Source of the DNA: JAICKN01 sp036489565
GTDB lineage: Bacteria > Acidobacteriota > Terriglobia > Terriglobales > Acidobacteriaceae
Direction of reading: 5' to 3'
Assembly (NCBI GenBank): GCA_036489565.1
Contig: DASXFN010000086.1
Span: forward strand, 69,474-133,473
Length of the DNA stretch: 64,000 nucleotides
Position 1 is the stretch's first letter, and every line of letters starts with the position of its first letter. Made by a program: the position numbers and the translations under genes. Positions 44,451-52,841 of this stretch are shown here, in pieces. The notes beneath the pieces were generated by a model. That model saw only the letters and a list, made by a program, of their open reading frames with translations. It was not told the DNA's origin and ran no database searches.

Positions 44451-45452
44451 CTAAATTTGGATTTGTGGTTCTTGCAGCGCCGCTCCCGGCACCGACGACT
44501 TCAAAAATTCCACCGACCCGAGTGGCTGCACACGGAACTCTTCCGCGCTGGCCGGCACCACCACGGAATCTCCCCGGGCAAACGTCACCGCCTCCGCTCC
44601 CGCGATTTCCACCACCGCAGTTCCTTCAATGGCAACCAGAATTTGCACGGAAGACTTCCCTGAACCATCTCGCGTGGAAAATCCGTGAGGAGCGTTCATC
44701 TCAAACCGATCCACCGCGAAGTAAGGGGCCGCGATCAGTGCCGAATGCCGGTTCCCGCTGCCATTCAAATCCACGGCGGCCAACTGTATCACCTTCCCCG
44801 CCGCGGCCTTCTCTTTCACCGCCGCCAGCCCATCCTTCAAATGCAACTCCCGCGGACGCCCGTAATCGTACAGGCGATAAGTAATGTCCGACTGCTGCTG
44901 CGTTTCCACAATAATGGAATTCGGCCCCAATGTATGCACCGTTCCCCCGGCCACATAAATCATCTCGCCCGGGAATACGTCCACCCAGTTCAATAACTCT
45001 TCCGCGCGCTTCTCGTGGATGGATTTCTCAAACTCTGCCCGCGTCACTCCCGCCTTCAGCCCCAGACCAATTTGCGCTCCCGGCTTGGCATAAGCGACAT
45101 ACCAACACTCGGTTTTTCCCCATGGCTCGCCGATCTGACGCGCCAGCTCGTCATCAGGATGCACCTGCACAGAAAGCTTCTCGTGGGGAAACAGGAATTT
45201 CACGAGCAGCGGAAAGCGCCTCTCATCGCGGGCCGCTTCTCCTACTAGTTCGCGGCCATATTCTGAACTCAATGCCGCTAAAGTTTTCCCCGCCAACGCC
45301 CCATTCGCCACTTTGCAGTGGTCTCCAGTCAGCCACGACTCCCCAATTTTCTCGCGAAAACTTTGTCTTGGATAAATCGGAGAAAGGTCCGTGGTGCCCC
45401 ACGGCCGCGGATCAAATAACGGAGACATCAGCAGCGGATAGAATTTTGCCAT
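44451..45452 (-). CDS. manA: Class I mannose-6-phosphate isomerase
   Basis: Interconverts fructose 6-phosphate and mannose 6-phosphate; zinc-dependent cupin fold. 333 residues. Metal ligands are in KLSVQVHPDDELARQIGEPW and KTECWYVAYAKPGAQIGLGL, with the C-terminal cupin strands ENSIIVETQQ-like PNSIIVETQQQSDITYRLYD. First committed step of the mannose branch in this cluster (manA, manC, mutase). Confidence 0.93.
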   Translation of the reverse strand: MAKFYPLLMSPLFDPRPWGTTDLSPIYPRQSFREKIGESWLTGDHCKVANGALAGKTLAALSSEYGRELVGEAARDERRFPLLVKFLFPHEKLSVQVHPDDELARQIGEPWGKTECWYVAYAKPGAQIGLGLKAGVTRAEFEKSIHEKRAEELLNWVDVFPGEMIYVAGGTVHTLGPNSIIVETQQQSDITYRLYDYGRPRELHLKDGLAAVKEKAAAGKVIQLAAVDLNGSGNRHSALIAAPYFAVDRFEMNAPHGFSTRDGSGKSSVQILVAIEGTAVVEIAGAEAVTFARGDSVVVPASAEEFRVQPLGSVEFLKSSVPGAALQEPQIQI

Positions 45453-45615
45453 GTCTATTTAGAAACAAGTCCTGGAAACGCCTGTCCAGAAATGATTTGG
45501 CAACGGCGCACGGATCCCTGATGAGAAAGCCCCAACATCAACCCGAGCACCCCGCCCCGCCCTTAGAAGCCATCAGGCGCGAACAGGCTGCCCGGTCCGT
45601 CAATCTTTACCGCGG

Positions 45616-46818
45616 TTAAAGAGACGACACGAACTTCCGGATGCCTTCCAGCCCCCGATCCAACTCCGCCTGCGAGGTCGCATAGGAAATCCGCACATGC
45701 TCATTCGTCCCGAATCCCTCACCTGCCACCGTGGCTACATGGGCTTCCCGCAGCAGTCCACTGGCAAAGTCGCTCGCGGTTTTCACGCTGCCCTTGCCGA
45801 GGAACGCCGAAATATTCGGATACACATAGAACGCGCCTTCCGGCATATTGCACTGCACGCCGGGAATCGCCCGCAGTCCCTTCACAATATGGTCGCGTAA
45901 CTTAATGTACTCCGCTCGCATCTCCTGCACGCGCTCCTGCGGCCCTTGCAACGCCGCGACCGCCGCCTTCTGCACAATGGAAGTCGGGTTTGACGTGGAC
46001 TGCCCTTGTAGCTTCGCCATCGCGCTCACCACCTTCGCCGGAGCCAGCCCATAACCCAGCCGCCATCCGGTCATGGCATAAGTTTTGGAAAGCGATCCGC
46101 AGACGAAAATGCGCTCGTGATATTGGCGCAGCGAGCCCACGGAAAAGTTCTTCCCCGTGTAATTCAGATACACATAGCATTCATCGGAGAGCACCCAGAT
46201 GCCGCGTTCCGCCGCGAAGCGCACCACTTCCGTCTGGTCTTCCGGCGACATCACCGCCCCCGAAGGGTTCGACGGCGAGTTCAGAATAATCAACTTCGTC
46301 CGCGGCGTTACCAGCCGCGCCACCATGTCAGCCGTCACGCGGAAGTTCTGCGATTCGTCGCTTTGCAGCAACACGCAGTTTCCGCCTGCATAGCGCACAA
46401 TGTCCTTGAACGAAACCCAATAAGGCACCGGCAGAATGACTTCATCGCCATGGTCCACCAGCACCTGGATGGCGTTAAACAGTACATGCTTGCCGCCCAC
46501 CGAAGCGATGGCCTCTTCGCGCTTGTAGCCGGAACCAAAGTCCGTTCCGTGCCGCTGCACAATCGCATCGCGCAACTCAGCCGTACCGCCCACCGCCGTG
46601 TATCGGGTGAAATTCCCCTCAATGGCCGCAATCGCCGCATCTTTAATATGCTGCGGAGTCGTAAAGTGCGGCTCGCCCGCCGTCAGGTCCACCACTTTAA
46701 TTCCCTGTTGCCGCAGCTTGTCGGCTTCGGCCGCCGCCGCCATGGTGGCGGAAGGCTCGATGCGCCCAATCCGCTCGGCAAATTTCAGCGCTAATGGTGC
46801 TTCGGTTACTGGAGTCAT
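45616..46818 (-). CDS. Pyridoxal-phosphate aminotransferase, aspartate aminotransferase-like
   Basis: 400 residues, fold type I class I aminotransferase. VVDLTAGEPHFTTPQHIKDA near the start, substrate-region NSPSNPSGAVMSPEDQ, and the PLP-lysine loop CGSLSKTYAMTGWRLGYGLA. The C-terminal Arg region is HVRISYATSQAELDRGLEGI. Closest to subgroup Ib aspartate/prephenate aminotransferases by eye; the donor cannot be fixed. It lies 26 bp behind coaD and ahead of manA on the same strand. Confidence 0.93.
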   Translation of the reverse strand: MTPVTEAPLALKFAERIGRIEPSATMAAAAEADKLRQQGIKVVDLTAGEPHFTTPQHIKDAAIAAIEGNFTRYTAVGGTAELRDAIVQRHGTDFGSGYKREEAIASVGGKHVLFNAIQVLVDHGDEVILPVPYWVSFKDIVRYAGGNCVLLQSDESQNFRVTADMVARLVTPRTKLIILNSPSNPSGAVMSPEDQTEVVRFAAERGIWVLSDECYVYLNYTGKNFSVGSLRQYHERIFVCGSLSKTYAMTGWRLGYGLAPAKVVSAMAKLQGQSTSNPTSIVQKAAVAALQGPQERVQEMRAEYIKLRDHIVKGLRAIPGVQCNMPEGAFYVYPNISAFLGKGSVKTASDFASGLLREAHVATVAGEGFGTNEHVRISYATSQAELDRGLEGIRKFVSSL

Positions 46819-46843
46819 TTTCCTTTTCCTGCCTTTTTCAAAC

Positions 46844-47392
46844 TTATTTTTTTCGTCTTGCTTTTGCTAATCCTGCTTTCGCGGGTTCCACACGTTGCAA
46901 TTTAATCGCTGGATCGAACTTTTCCTTGAGCCGTTGTTCCACCATCTCCGGGACCAGTCCCTGAATATTTCCGCCCAGGCGCGCCACTTCCCGCACCAGC
47001 CGCGAACTCAGGTAGGAGTACTTTTCCGCCGGCATCATGAAAACCGTTTCCAGTTCCGGATGCAGCTTGCGGTTCATCAGCGCCATCTGCAACTCATACT
47101 CATAATCGCTGATCGCCCGGATTCCGCGCAAAATCGCCGTTGCTCCTACTTTAATCGCGTAATCCACCGTCAGCCCATCGAAAGAATCGATGCGCACATT
47201 CTTAAATTTCGCCGTCAGCTCTTCCAGCATGTAACGCCGCACCGCCACGCTAAATAGCGGATTCTTATCGGGGTTGCGCAGGATCGCGACCACCAGTTCG
47301 TCGAAAATTTTGCTGCCGCGCTCAATCAGGTCCAAATGCCCGTTGGTCAGCGGATCGAATGATCCCGGATAAATAGCAATAATCTTCTTCAA
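46844..47392 (-). CDS. coaD: Phosphopantetheine adenylyltransferase
   Basis: Fourth step of coenzyme A synthesis: 4'-phosphopantetheine plus ATP to dephospho-CoA. The core shows AIYPGSFDPLTNGHLDLIER (T/HxGH motif), RGIRAISDYEYELQMALMNR and SYLSSRLVREVARLGGNIQG. The 182 residues are about 20 longer than E. coli CoaD owing to a basic tail (VEPAKAGLAKARRKK). Confidence 0.95.
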   Translation of the reverse strand: MKKIIAIYPGSFDPLTNGHLDLIERGSKIFDELVVAILRNPDKNPLFSVAVRRYMLEELTAKFKNVRIDSFDGLTVDYAIKVGATAILRGIRAISDYEYELQMALMNRKLHPELETVFMMPAEKYSYLSSRLVREVARLGGNIQGLVPEMVEQRLKEKFDPAIKLQRVEPAKAGLAKARRKK

Positions 47393-47730
47393 CAGGCCCC
47401 TCTTTCGTCCTGAAAATCCACTTCGCAGATTTCAAATCCAGCAGCACTCCCGGACGCAAACCATTGGAATCGCGCCATTTCCCGTGCAACTCATAAAAAT
47501 CGGCGGAAGAAATATTACCGCAAAAAGACTGGCGTAAAGACGATTGTATTCGGCCAACAAGAAAGATAGCAATGCCGGCCACGGCGCACCGATCTCCGAG
47601 ATTTAATAAGTAGTGCCCCGCTCATGTAGACCATAAAGACAGAAGGCCACATTGCGTAAGCAAAGTGGCCCTTACATTTTCGGCAGTCTGTAGGCCCAAG
47701 CGTCCCGCTCGTGCCTATGCCGTCGTGCGC
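47393..47730. other. 338 bp gap between coaD and the helicase gene
   Basis: No secure gene. A minus-strand frame (47322-47582) runs into coaD and is treated as doubtful. At 47645-47670 a GGCCAC/GTGGCC hairpin with a 14-base loop follows the helicase stop on the minus strand, with T-rich sequence beyond it; it may terminate the helicase transcript. Confidence 0.45.
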
Positions 47731-48930
47731 CTACGTGAATATTTCGCCCGGCAAAGCCGTTAACGTGCGCGAGGCAAGTTCGTTTGCCCGGTTGCGCGGC
47801 GGTGCCACAAAGCTATTTTGTCCAACCTGCTTGCGTTCAATGCGCAGTTTAAGCGCGCGCTCAATCTGGCGGAGTTCGGTCACTTCAATGCCGGCCACAA
47901 TCGTCGTCGCCAGACCGCGGGTCCCCATACGTCCGGTGCGACCCACGCGATGGATGAAGTCCTCAGCCATGTTGGGAAGGTCGTAATTGATGACGTGCGC
48001 GACTTCGTTCACGTGAATGCCGCGCGATGCGAGATCGGTGGCAACCAGCACTTGAAACTCACCGCCGTCGAAGCCAGCCAGCGCGCTGTTGCGTTGCGAT
48101 TGCGAGCGGTCGCCGTGGATCATGGCGACCGTAAAGCCATCGCGCTCAAGACTCTTGGCAATGCGCTCGGTCCCACGCTTGGTGCGGGCGAACACGAGAG
48201 TTTGTCCCTTCTCGGAGTAGAGCAGGTGGCGAAGCACGTCGGCTTTCTCTGCGGCGGCCACTTCAAAGGCCTGCAACTCAACAGTTTCCGCGGGTTTCAA
48301 AGTGGATCCCAGCGCGACCCGTACCGGGTTCCGCATGTATTCGTTCACCAGTCCGGCGACCGAAGCTTCAAGCGTCGCCGAGAAGCAAAGCGTCTGGCGC
48401 TGCCGTGGCAACACGGCGACTATGCGGCGAATCGCGGGAAGGAATCCCATATCAAGCATGCGGTCGGCTTCATCAAGCACAAGCATGTTGATGTGGCTCA
48501 GGTCCACCAATCGGCGCGAGAGAAAATCCTGCAGACGGCCGGGTGTGGCGACAATCATAGTTGTGCCGGAGCGGAGCGACTGGATCTGCCGCTTTTCTGG
48601 CATACCACCGATCACCAATGCCGCTGGCAGCGTTGACTTGCCGCGCACCGCTTCGTATTGCTCGTGCACCTGCATAGCTAATTCGCGTGTGGGAACCAGG
48701 ATGAGTGTTTCCACGTTGCGGCTCGGTTTGGTGCGCAGTTGCGCCTCAATAATGGGAATGAGGAAGGCAAGCGTTTTGCCGGTGCCCGTTTGCGCCGTGG
48801 CCATAATGTCTTTTCCGGCAATGGCTTGAGGAATGGTTTCCGCCTGAATAGGCGTTGGGGTTACAAAGTTGGCATTGGCCAGCCTCTGCTGAAGTTCAGC
48901 AGAGAATGGCATTTCTGAAAAGCTTTTCAT
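47731..48930 (-). CDS. DEAD-box RNA helicase, RhlE-like
   Basis: 399 residues, just the two RecA-like domains. Q motif region FVTPTPIQAETIPQAIAGKD, Walker A TAQTGTGKTLAFLIP, PTRELAMQ, the DEAD box VLDEADRMLDMGFLPAIRR, SATLEASV, and HRVGRTGRMGTRG. There is only a short C-terminal tail (QVGQNSFVAPPRNRANELA), so a core RhlE-type enzyme for ribosome assembly or mRNA turnover is likely. Single gene with its own promoter. Confidence 0.94.
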   Translation of the reverse strand: MKSFSEMPFSAELQQRLANANFVTPTPIQAETIPQAIAGKDIMATAQTGTGKTLAFLIPIIEAQLRTKPSRNVETLILVPTRELAMQVHEQYEAVRGKSTLPAALVIGGMPEKRQIQSLRSGTTMIVATPGRLQDFLSRRLVDLSHINMLVLDEADRMLDMGFLPAIRRIVAVLPRQRQTLCFSATLEASVAGLVNEYMRNPVRVALGSTLKPAETVELQAFEVAAAEKADVLRHLLYSEKGQTLVFARTKRGTERIAKSLERDGFTVAMIHGDRSQSQRNSALAGFDGGEFQVLVATDLASRGIHVNEVAHVINYDLPNMAEDFIHRVGRTGRMGTRGLATTIVAGIEVTELRQIERALKLRIERKQVGQNSFVAPPRNRANELASRTLTALPGEIFT

Positions 48931-49350
48931 TCGAATTGTATCTTTCTGGAGGGGCCGTCTCTCGCGAGACGCACTTAGAATGCGGTTCGCGACTGTAGAT
49001 AAAGGAAGCCGCTCGGTCTTAAATTATTTGGCGCTGAAATCGAACGGAGAGAAGGAAGGCGGAAAAAGCGTTGGATCAGGAACTTCGATCGAACCACCCG
49101 CACCACAAGCAAACCGTGGCCAAAAGTACTGAAGCAAGGATAGCACAGTTATTCGTGCAGCACGCGCACTCTTTGGGGAGGGGTGGAACTTAGGTAACAT
49201 GACGACGTCGCCCATAATCACCGCCGCTCACGTAGGGGCGGACGCCCTCGTCCGCCCGGTCGAGCAAAGCTCGATCCCCACCCAGCTTCCCAAGATCGCA
49301 GCGCGATACAATGAGCAGCTTATGGTGCCCCGGAAAGTGCGCGAACCTGA
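48931..49350. other. 420 bp gap between the helicase and a small zinc-binding protein gene
   Basis: Holds promoters for the divergent genes and one copy of a two-hairpin repeat (49227-49273). A minus-strand frame of 65 codons (49024-49221) has no recognisable product and is not called. Confidence 0.5.
49227..49273. repeat. Two-hairpin dispersed repeat, copy 1
   Basis: CTCACGTAGG followed by GGGCGGACG/CGTCCGCCC around CCCT and TCGAGC/GCTCGA around AAA. Two related copies lie at 59049-59097 and 59202-59250. Stem sequences differ between copies but pairing is kept. Confidence 0.7.
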
Positions 49351-49566
49351 ATGGCAACGCAGGAAGAAAATCGACGCGTGGAAAAAGAGCGGATAGGCCT
49401 TTGCCTGTCGTGCCAGCACATGCGATGTGTCCAGTCGGACCGCGGCGCGTTTTTCTATCGTTGCGCGAGGTCGGCAACTGATCCTAAATTCAAGAAATAT
49501 CCGCGCCTACCAGTGATCCAATGCGCGGGGTATGAGCCGGGCGCATCGCTAGGAAACTCTGATTAA
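49351..49566 (+). CDS. Small Cys-containing protein, probable zinc binding
   Basis: 71 residues. Four cysteines are spaced as GLCLSCQHMRCVQSDRGAFF, YRCARSATDPKF and VIQCAGYEP, a pattern that suggests a small zinc-binding domain and is found in unnamed proteins of related bacteria. No binding site clear enough to fix the start. Function unknown. Confidence 0.7.
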   Translation: MATQEENRRVEKERIGLCLSCQHMRCVQSDRGAFFYRCARSATDPKFKKYPRLPVIQCAGYEPGASLGNSD

Positions 49567-49675
49567 CCCAGACATTTGTCATTTCGAGCGCCACAAAAAG
49601 GCATGTTTATGCTTTTTTGTGGAGTCTAAAAACCTGCTTTTTAGACTTAATCATAGATTCCCGGGGTTACGCCGG

Positions 49676-51058
49676 TCATTTCACTTTGAGCGATTTCAAC
49701 ATCTGCTCAAACACCGGGCGCAACTCTCCAAAATCATTTTCAGGCGCGGCAAAGACCAGATAAAGCAGCGAACCGTTATCGCGCTTCATAGCCACAACCC
49801 AATCGCGCTCCCGCTCTGCTTTTCCATTCTCATCTGCCGGTGCATAACCGATCAGGTCAACGGACTTTCCCGCAATGCCATTGACGCGAATATCTTCAGG
49901 CTTCCCGACCTCTCGCATCTCCAAATTCGACTGGCGCAATGAAGCAATCAAGCCATCAATCGTGCTCCCAATCCCCGCATCGGTTTTGCCCGATGGGTAA
50001 TTGCCGATCGTTACTCCATACTCGACCACGCCTTTCACGCTTCCATTTTCCGGAACGATGGTGACGGCAGAGGAATTCGCATCACTCGTAACCCGCCAAT
50101 TTCCCGGATAAGTAATCTGATAATCACCATGGTCGAACTGGAGCATGCTGGCATCCGCGGAGACTCCTTCAGCCTGCGGACCCGGCGCAACGGAATGGTC
50201 CTTCTGCCAAGCGGCAATCTGTTCCGCATTCATTGGCCGCAGGCCGTCCGCTTGCTTTTTTACCGCGATCCACTCCGCGCTGCTTGCGCGGTACTTCTTT
50301 GCTGGCAATGTTGCGACTTCATCCGATACCGCCCCGGCGCGGTTCCCGGGATCGGGATGATCGCTGAGAAACTGCGCCACCGTGCCTTGGCTCCCACTTT
50401 GTTCCTGCAGCTTGGCGAAAAACACCGCCATCTGGTGAGGATCGAATCCGGCGTCGTACATAATATCGGTGCCCAGCAGGTCCGCCTCGGACTCCGACTG
50501 GCGGGAATTTTTCAGGAAGTAAGAGCCTACGCCGAATGAAATCCCCAACTGCGCTGCGCGGGAGAGGGTGGTGTTGCCCATCATCCCGCCGATCAGCGCA
50601 AGCGGGAGCTCCGCCGCCATCTGCTTGCTGGCGGCGCGTGTCCCGTGGCGTTGCACCACGTGCGAAATTTCATGCGCCAGCACGCCTGCAAGCTGCGCTT
50701 CATTGTCGGCGGCCTGGATCGTCCCCAGATTCACAAAAATCGCCCCCCCGGGCAGGGCAAAAGCGTTGATCTCTTTTTGGTTGACCACGTGAAAGCTGTA
50801 AGGCCACTTCTCGCCCGGCGCATGCGCTGCCAATTGTTCTCCCAAATGCTGGACGTACTGCGTAACTGGATCGCTCTCCGGCAGCAGCGGGAGTTGCTGC
50901 TCGGCTTGCGCAGCCGCTTGCTGCCCGGCCTGAATTTCTTCCTGCGGAGAAAAAAGGTCGAAACCGTGAGTGGGTTCAACGCGGCCCTGCGCGAATGGCG
51001 CGAAGAGCAAGCAGCAGAGCATTGCCCCTGCCGCAATTTGTGCCTGCGTAAATCGCAT
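49676..51058 (-). CDS. M48-family metalloprotease, BepA/YfgC-like
   Basis: 460 residues with a signal peptide (AGAMLCCLLFAPFAQG). The zinc site is in LAGVLAHEISHVVQRHGTRA, with the third ligand region in SRQSESEADLLGTDIMYDAG. The preceding QLPLLPESDPVTQYVQHLGE helix is usual for periplasmic M48 proteases. The C-terminal ~170 residues form a separate beta-rich domain (HGDYQITYPGNWRVTSDANS) in place of the TPR domain of BepA. Role in envelope protein quality control is inferred from the family. Confidence 0.9.
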   Translation of the reverse strand: MRFTQAQIAAGAMLCCLLFAPFAQGRVEPTHGFDLFSPQEEIQAGQQAAAQAEQQLPLLPESDPVTQYVQHLGEQLAAHAPGEKWPYSFHVVNQKEINAFALPGGAIFVNLGTIQAADNEAQLAGVLAHEISHVVQRHGTRAASKQMAAELPLALIGGMMGNTTLSRAAQLGISFGVGSYFLKNSRQSESEADLLGTDIMYDAGFDPHQMAVFFAKLQEQSGSQGTVAQFLSDHPDPGNRAGAVSDEVATLPAKKYRASSAEWIAVKKQADGLRPMNAEQIAAWQKDHSVAPGPQAEGVSADASMLQFDHGDYQITYPGNWRVTSDANSSAVTIVPENGSVKGVVEYGVTIGNYPSGKTDAGIGSTIDGLIASLRQSNLEMREVGKPEDIRVNGIAGKSVDLIGYAPADENGKAERERDWVVAMKRDNGSLLYLVFAAPENDFGELRPVFEQMLKSLKVK

Positions 51059-51138
51059 GGGCTAATCCTAAGAAGCTAAGCGATTGAATGCAAATCAAGA
51101 GCGGAGACAAGCTAAGAGATTTGCACGGAAGGTGTAGT

Positions 51139-51157
51139 GCCGGATCTTTGATCCGGC
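51139..51157. repeat. Perfect hairpin repeat upstream of the M48 gene
   Basis: GCCGGATC, TTT, GATCCGGC (8 bp stem), followed at once by a related GC-rich stretch that ends in CCCGGCGGCTACA. Reminiscent of other GCCGG-type hairpins in the window. Confidence 0.5.
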
Positions 51158-51204
51158 GACGCCGTGTCAGAGACCCGGCGGCTACATCACAGAACTACAA
51201 CAAG

Positions 51205-51239
51205 AAAAACAAAAAAGCGCCGGGAGGACGCCCGGCGCT
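51205..51239 (-). terminator. Intrinsic terminator of the AAA ATPase gene
   Basis: On the minus strand AGCGCCGGG, CGTCCT, CCCGGCGCT: a perfect 9 bp GC-rich stem (51216-51239) followed by TTTTTTG and TTTTT. It lies 30 bp after the ATPase stop. Confidence 0.85.
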
Positions 51240-51269
51240 CATTTAGCTATCTACGGAGAAAAGTCGAAA

Positions 51270-52433
51270 CTACTTGTTGTCTGTCGGCGTCGCCCCGAAT
51301 TCCCTACGCGCGGGAATTGGACGCGATGCCCGTGCCGAAAGCGGCCCCATCGCAACCGCCGCCGCTCCATACCGCTCGAGCAGTGATGGCACCATGGCGC
51401 CTTCAGCTTCCTTCACGAACGTCATAGTTCCTTCGGCGTTCATGTCAATGCGAATAAAGTCGCCCAGCTTTACCTGTCCTGTGGCCACGAGATTTGCCAG
51501 CGGAAACACAATGTTCCGTTCAATCGCCCGCTTCAAATGACGCGCCCCGTACTTAGGATCAGTGCCTTCATGCAGCAAAAAGCTCTTCACCTTCGGTGTG
51601 CAGTTGAAGACGAACTGATTGGCCGGTGAAGCCGTCAATACACGTTGCTGCACCATGCCCAACTCAATTTCCAGAATCTGTTCCAGGTGCTCGGAACGAA
51701 GCGTGCGGAACACCACGACCTTGTCAATCCGGTTCATGAACTCCGGAGTAAACTTGCGCCGCGCCGCATCCACCGCGGTGCGATTGATCTTGTCATCGAG
51801 CGACGAGTCCACTTGCGTGGCCTTGGGCGCAAAGCCAAAGCCGCCATCCATCAGATTGCTCATCTCCCCGGCGCCCAGGTTCGACGTCATGATGATGATG
51901 CACTGCGACAGATCCACGCGGCGGTTGTCGCCGAGCGTAAGTGTGGCTTTGTCCAGAATGCCCAGCAGCAACTGCCAGAGCGAATCGGAAGCCTTTTCAA
52001 TTTCGTCAAACAGCAAAATGGAAAGCTTCATCTTTTCCGTGTGCCACTGGTTCAACGCTTCCTGCGTAAGCAGCGGATGCGTTTCGCGATGGCCCAAATA
52101 TCCCGGAGGCGAGCCGATCAACTTCGCGATCTCATGCGAGTGTTGAAATTCAGCGCAATCAATCTTGATGCAGGCGCGAGCGTCGCCAAAAAGCGCTTCC
52201 GCCATGCCCTCGACTACGCGAGTCTTTCCTGATCCGGTTGGTCCCAGGAACAGAAGGTTCCCCACAGGACGTCCCGGAGGGTTAAGCCCGGCCAGAAACA
52301 TCTGGTAAATCTCCGCCACTTTCTCGAGGGCCTGGTCCTGGCCCACAATCCGGCGACGAAGGGCGTTGTCAAATTCTTTAGCGTCGGTACCACGACGGTT
52401 CGGATCAAGAACGGTATTGAGGACGGTTTTCAT
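51270..52433 (-). CDS. Single-domain AAA+ (ClpB-D2-like) ATPase
   Basis: 387 residues with one AAA+ module: Walker A FLGPTGSGKTRVVEGMAEAL, pore loop KLIGSPPGYLGHRE, Walker B SILLFDEIEKASDSLWQLL, sensor 1 IIIMTSNLGAGEMSN, Arg-finger region FTPEFMNRIDKVVVF and the D2-small domain with sensor 2 (DPKYGARHLKRAIERNIVFP). There is no Clp N-domain, no first AAA ring and no zinc domain, so it is neither full ClpA/ClpB nor ClpX. Such stand-alone D2-like ATPases occur in Acidobacteriota; partner protease or substrate is unknown. It is the only gene of its transcript, ended by a strong terminator. Confidence 0.9.
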   Translation of the reverse strand: MKTVLNTVLDPNRRGTDAKEFDNALRRRIVGQDQALEKVAEIYQMFLAGLNPPGRPVGNLLFLGPTGSGKTRVVEGMAEALFGDARACIKIDCAEFQHSHEIAKLIGSPPGYLGHRETHPLLTQEALNQWHTEKMKLSILLFDEIEKASDSLWQLLLGILDKATLTLGDNRRVDLSQCIIIMTSNLGAGEMSNLMDGGFGFAPKATQVDSSLDDKINRTAVDAARRKFTPEFMNRIDKVVVFRTLRSEHLEQILEIELGMVQQRVLTASPANQFVFNCTPKVKSFLLHEGTDPKYGARHLKRAIERNIVFPLANLVATGQVKLGDFIRIDMNAEGTMTFVKEAEGAMVPSLLERYGAAAVAMGPLSARASRPIPARREFGATPTDNK

Positions 52434-52841
52434 AGGGTCTTTTCTTGCCCTTACTTCCTTTTCCTGGGCCTAACCACTTCCTGGAAAACGGGTTACATCC
52501 ATCAATCCGAAATGGCCATTTTTGCCACTTCGGGCTTCTTTAGACGCTGTCCATAAGTGCAAGTAACTCGCCAACCGGGGAGAAGAACCCATCACTCTCT
52601 TTCTATTGGAGTTAGATGCCAGGCCAGTCCCCTGAGAGTCACTTACTTCTCCAAGAAAAATCCTGTAAAGAGAAATACTTTGCACATGCGTTGGAGTTTC
52701 CCTGAGCCATTTTCGATGGCCGGGAGCAGACATTTGCCTGTGCGAAACCGGGTCTTTTCTAATTGTCGCTGACCTGACGTAACTGGCAGCTGTGATTGCG
52801 TCCGGATAGCATCGCTCCACAAGCTCCAAAGGAGAAAGAAC
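52434..52841. other. 408 bp gap between divergent ATPase and DUF4015 genes
   Basis: No gene seen. It should hold both promoters. Only an AAAGGAG at 52828-52834 before the DUF4015 start could be assigned. No riboswitch or CRISPR-type repeat was recognised. Confidence 0.5.

Noticed and set aside
47322..47582. 86-codon minus-strand frame overlapping the coaD start
   Set aside because: It overlaps coaD by 71 bp, has no recognisable domain or binding site, and its last third is just coaD in another frame. A decayed gene cannot be excluded.
49024..49221. 65-codon minus-strand frame upstream of the helicase
   Set aside because: No binding site, no recognisable domain, Pro/Ser/Phe-rich tail; lies in a gap that must contain promoters.
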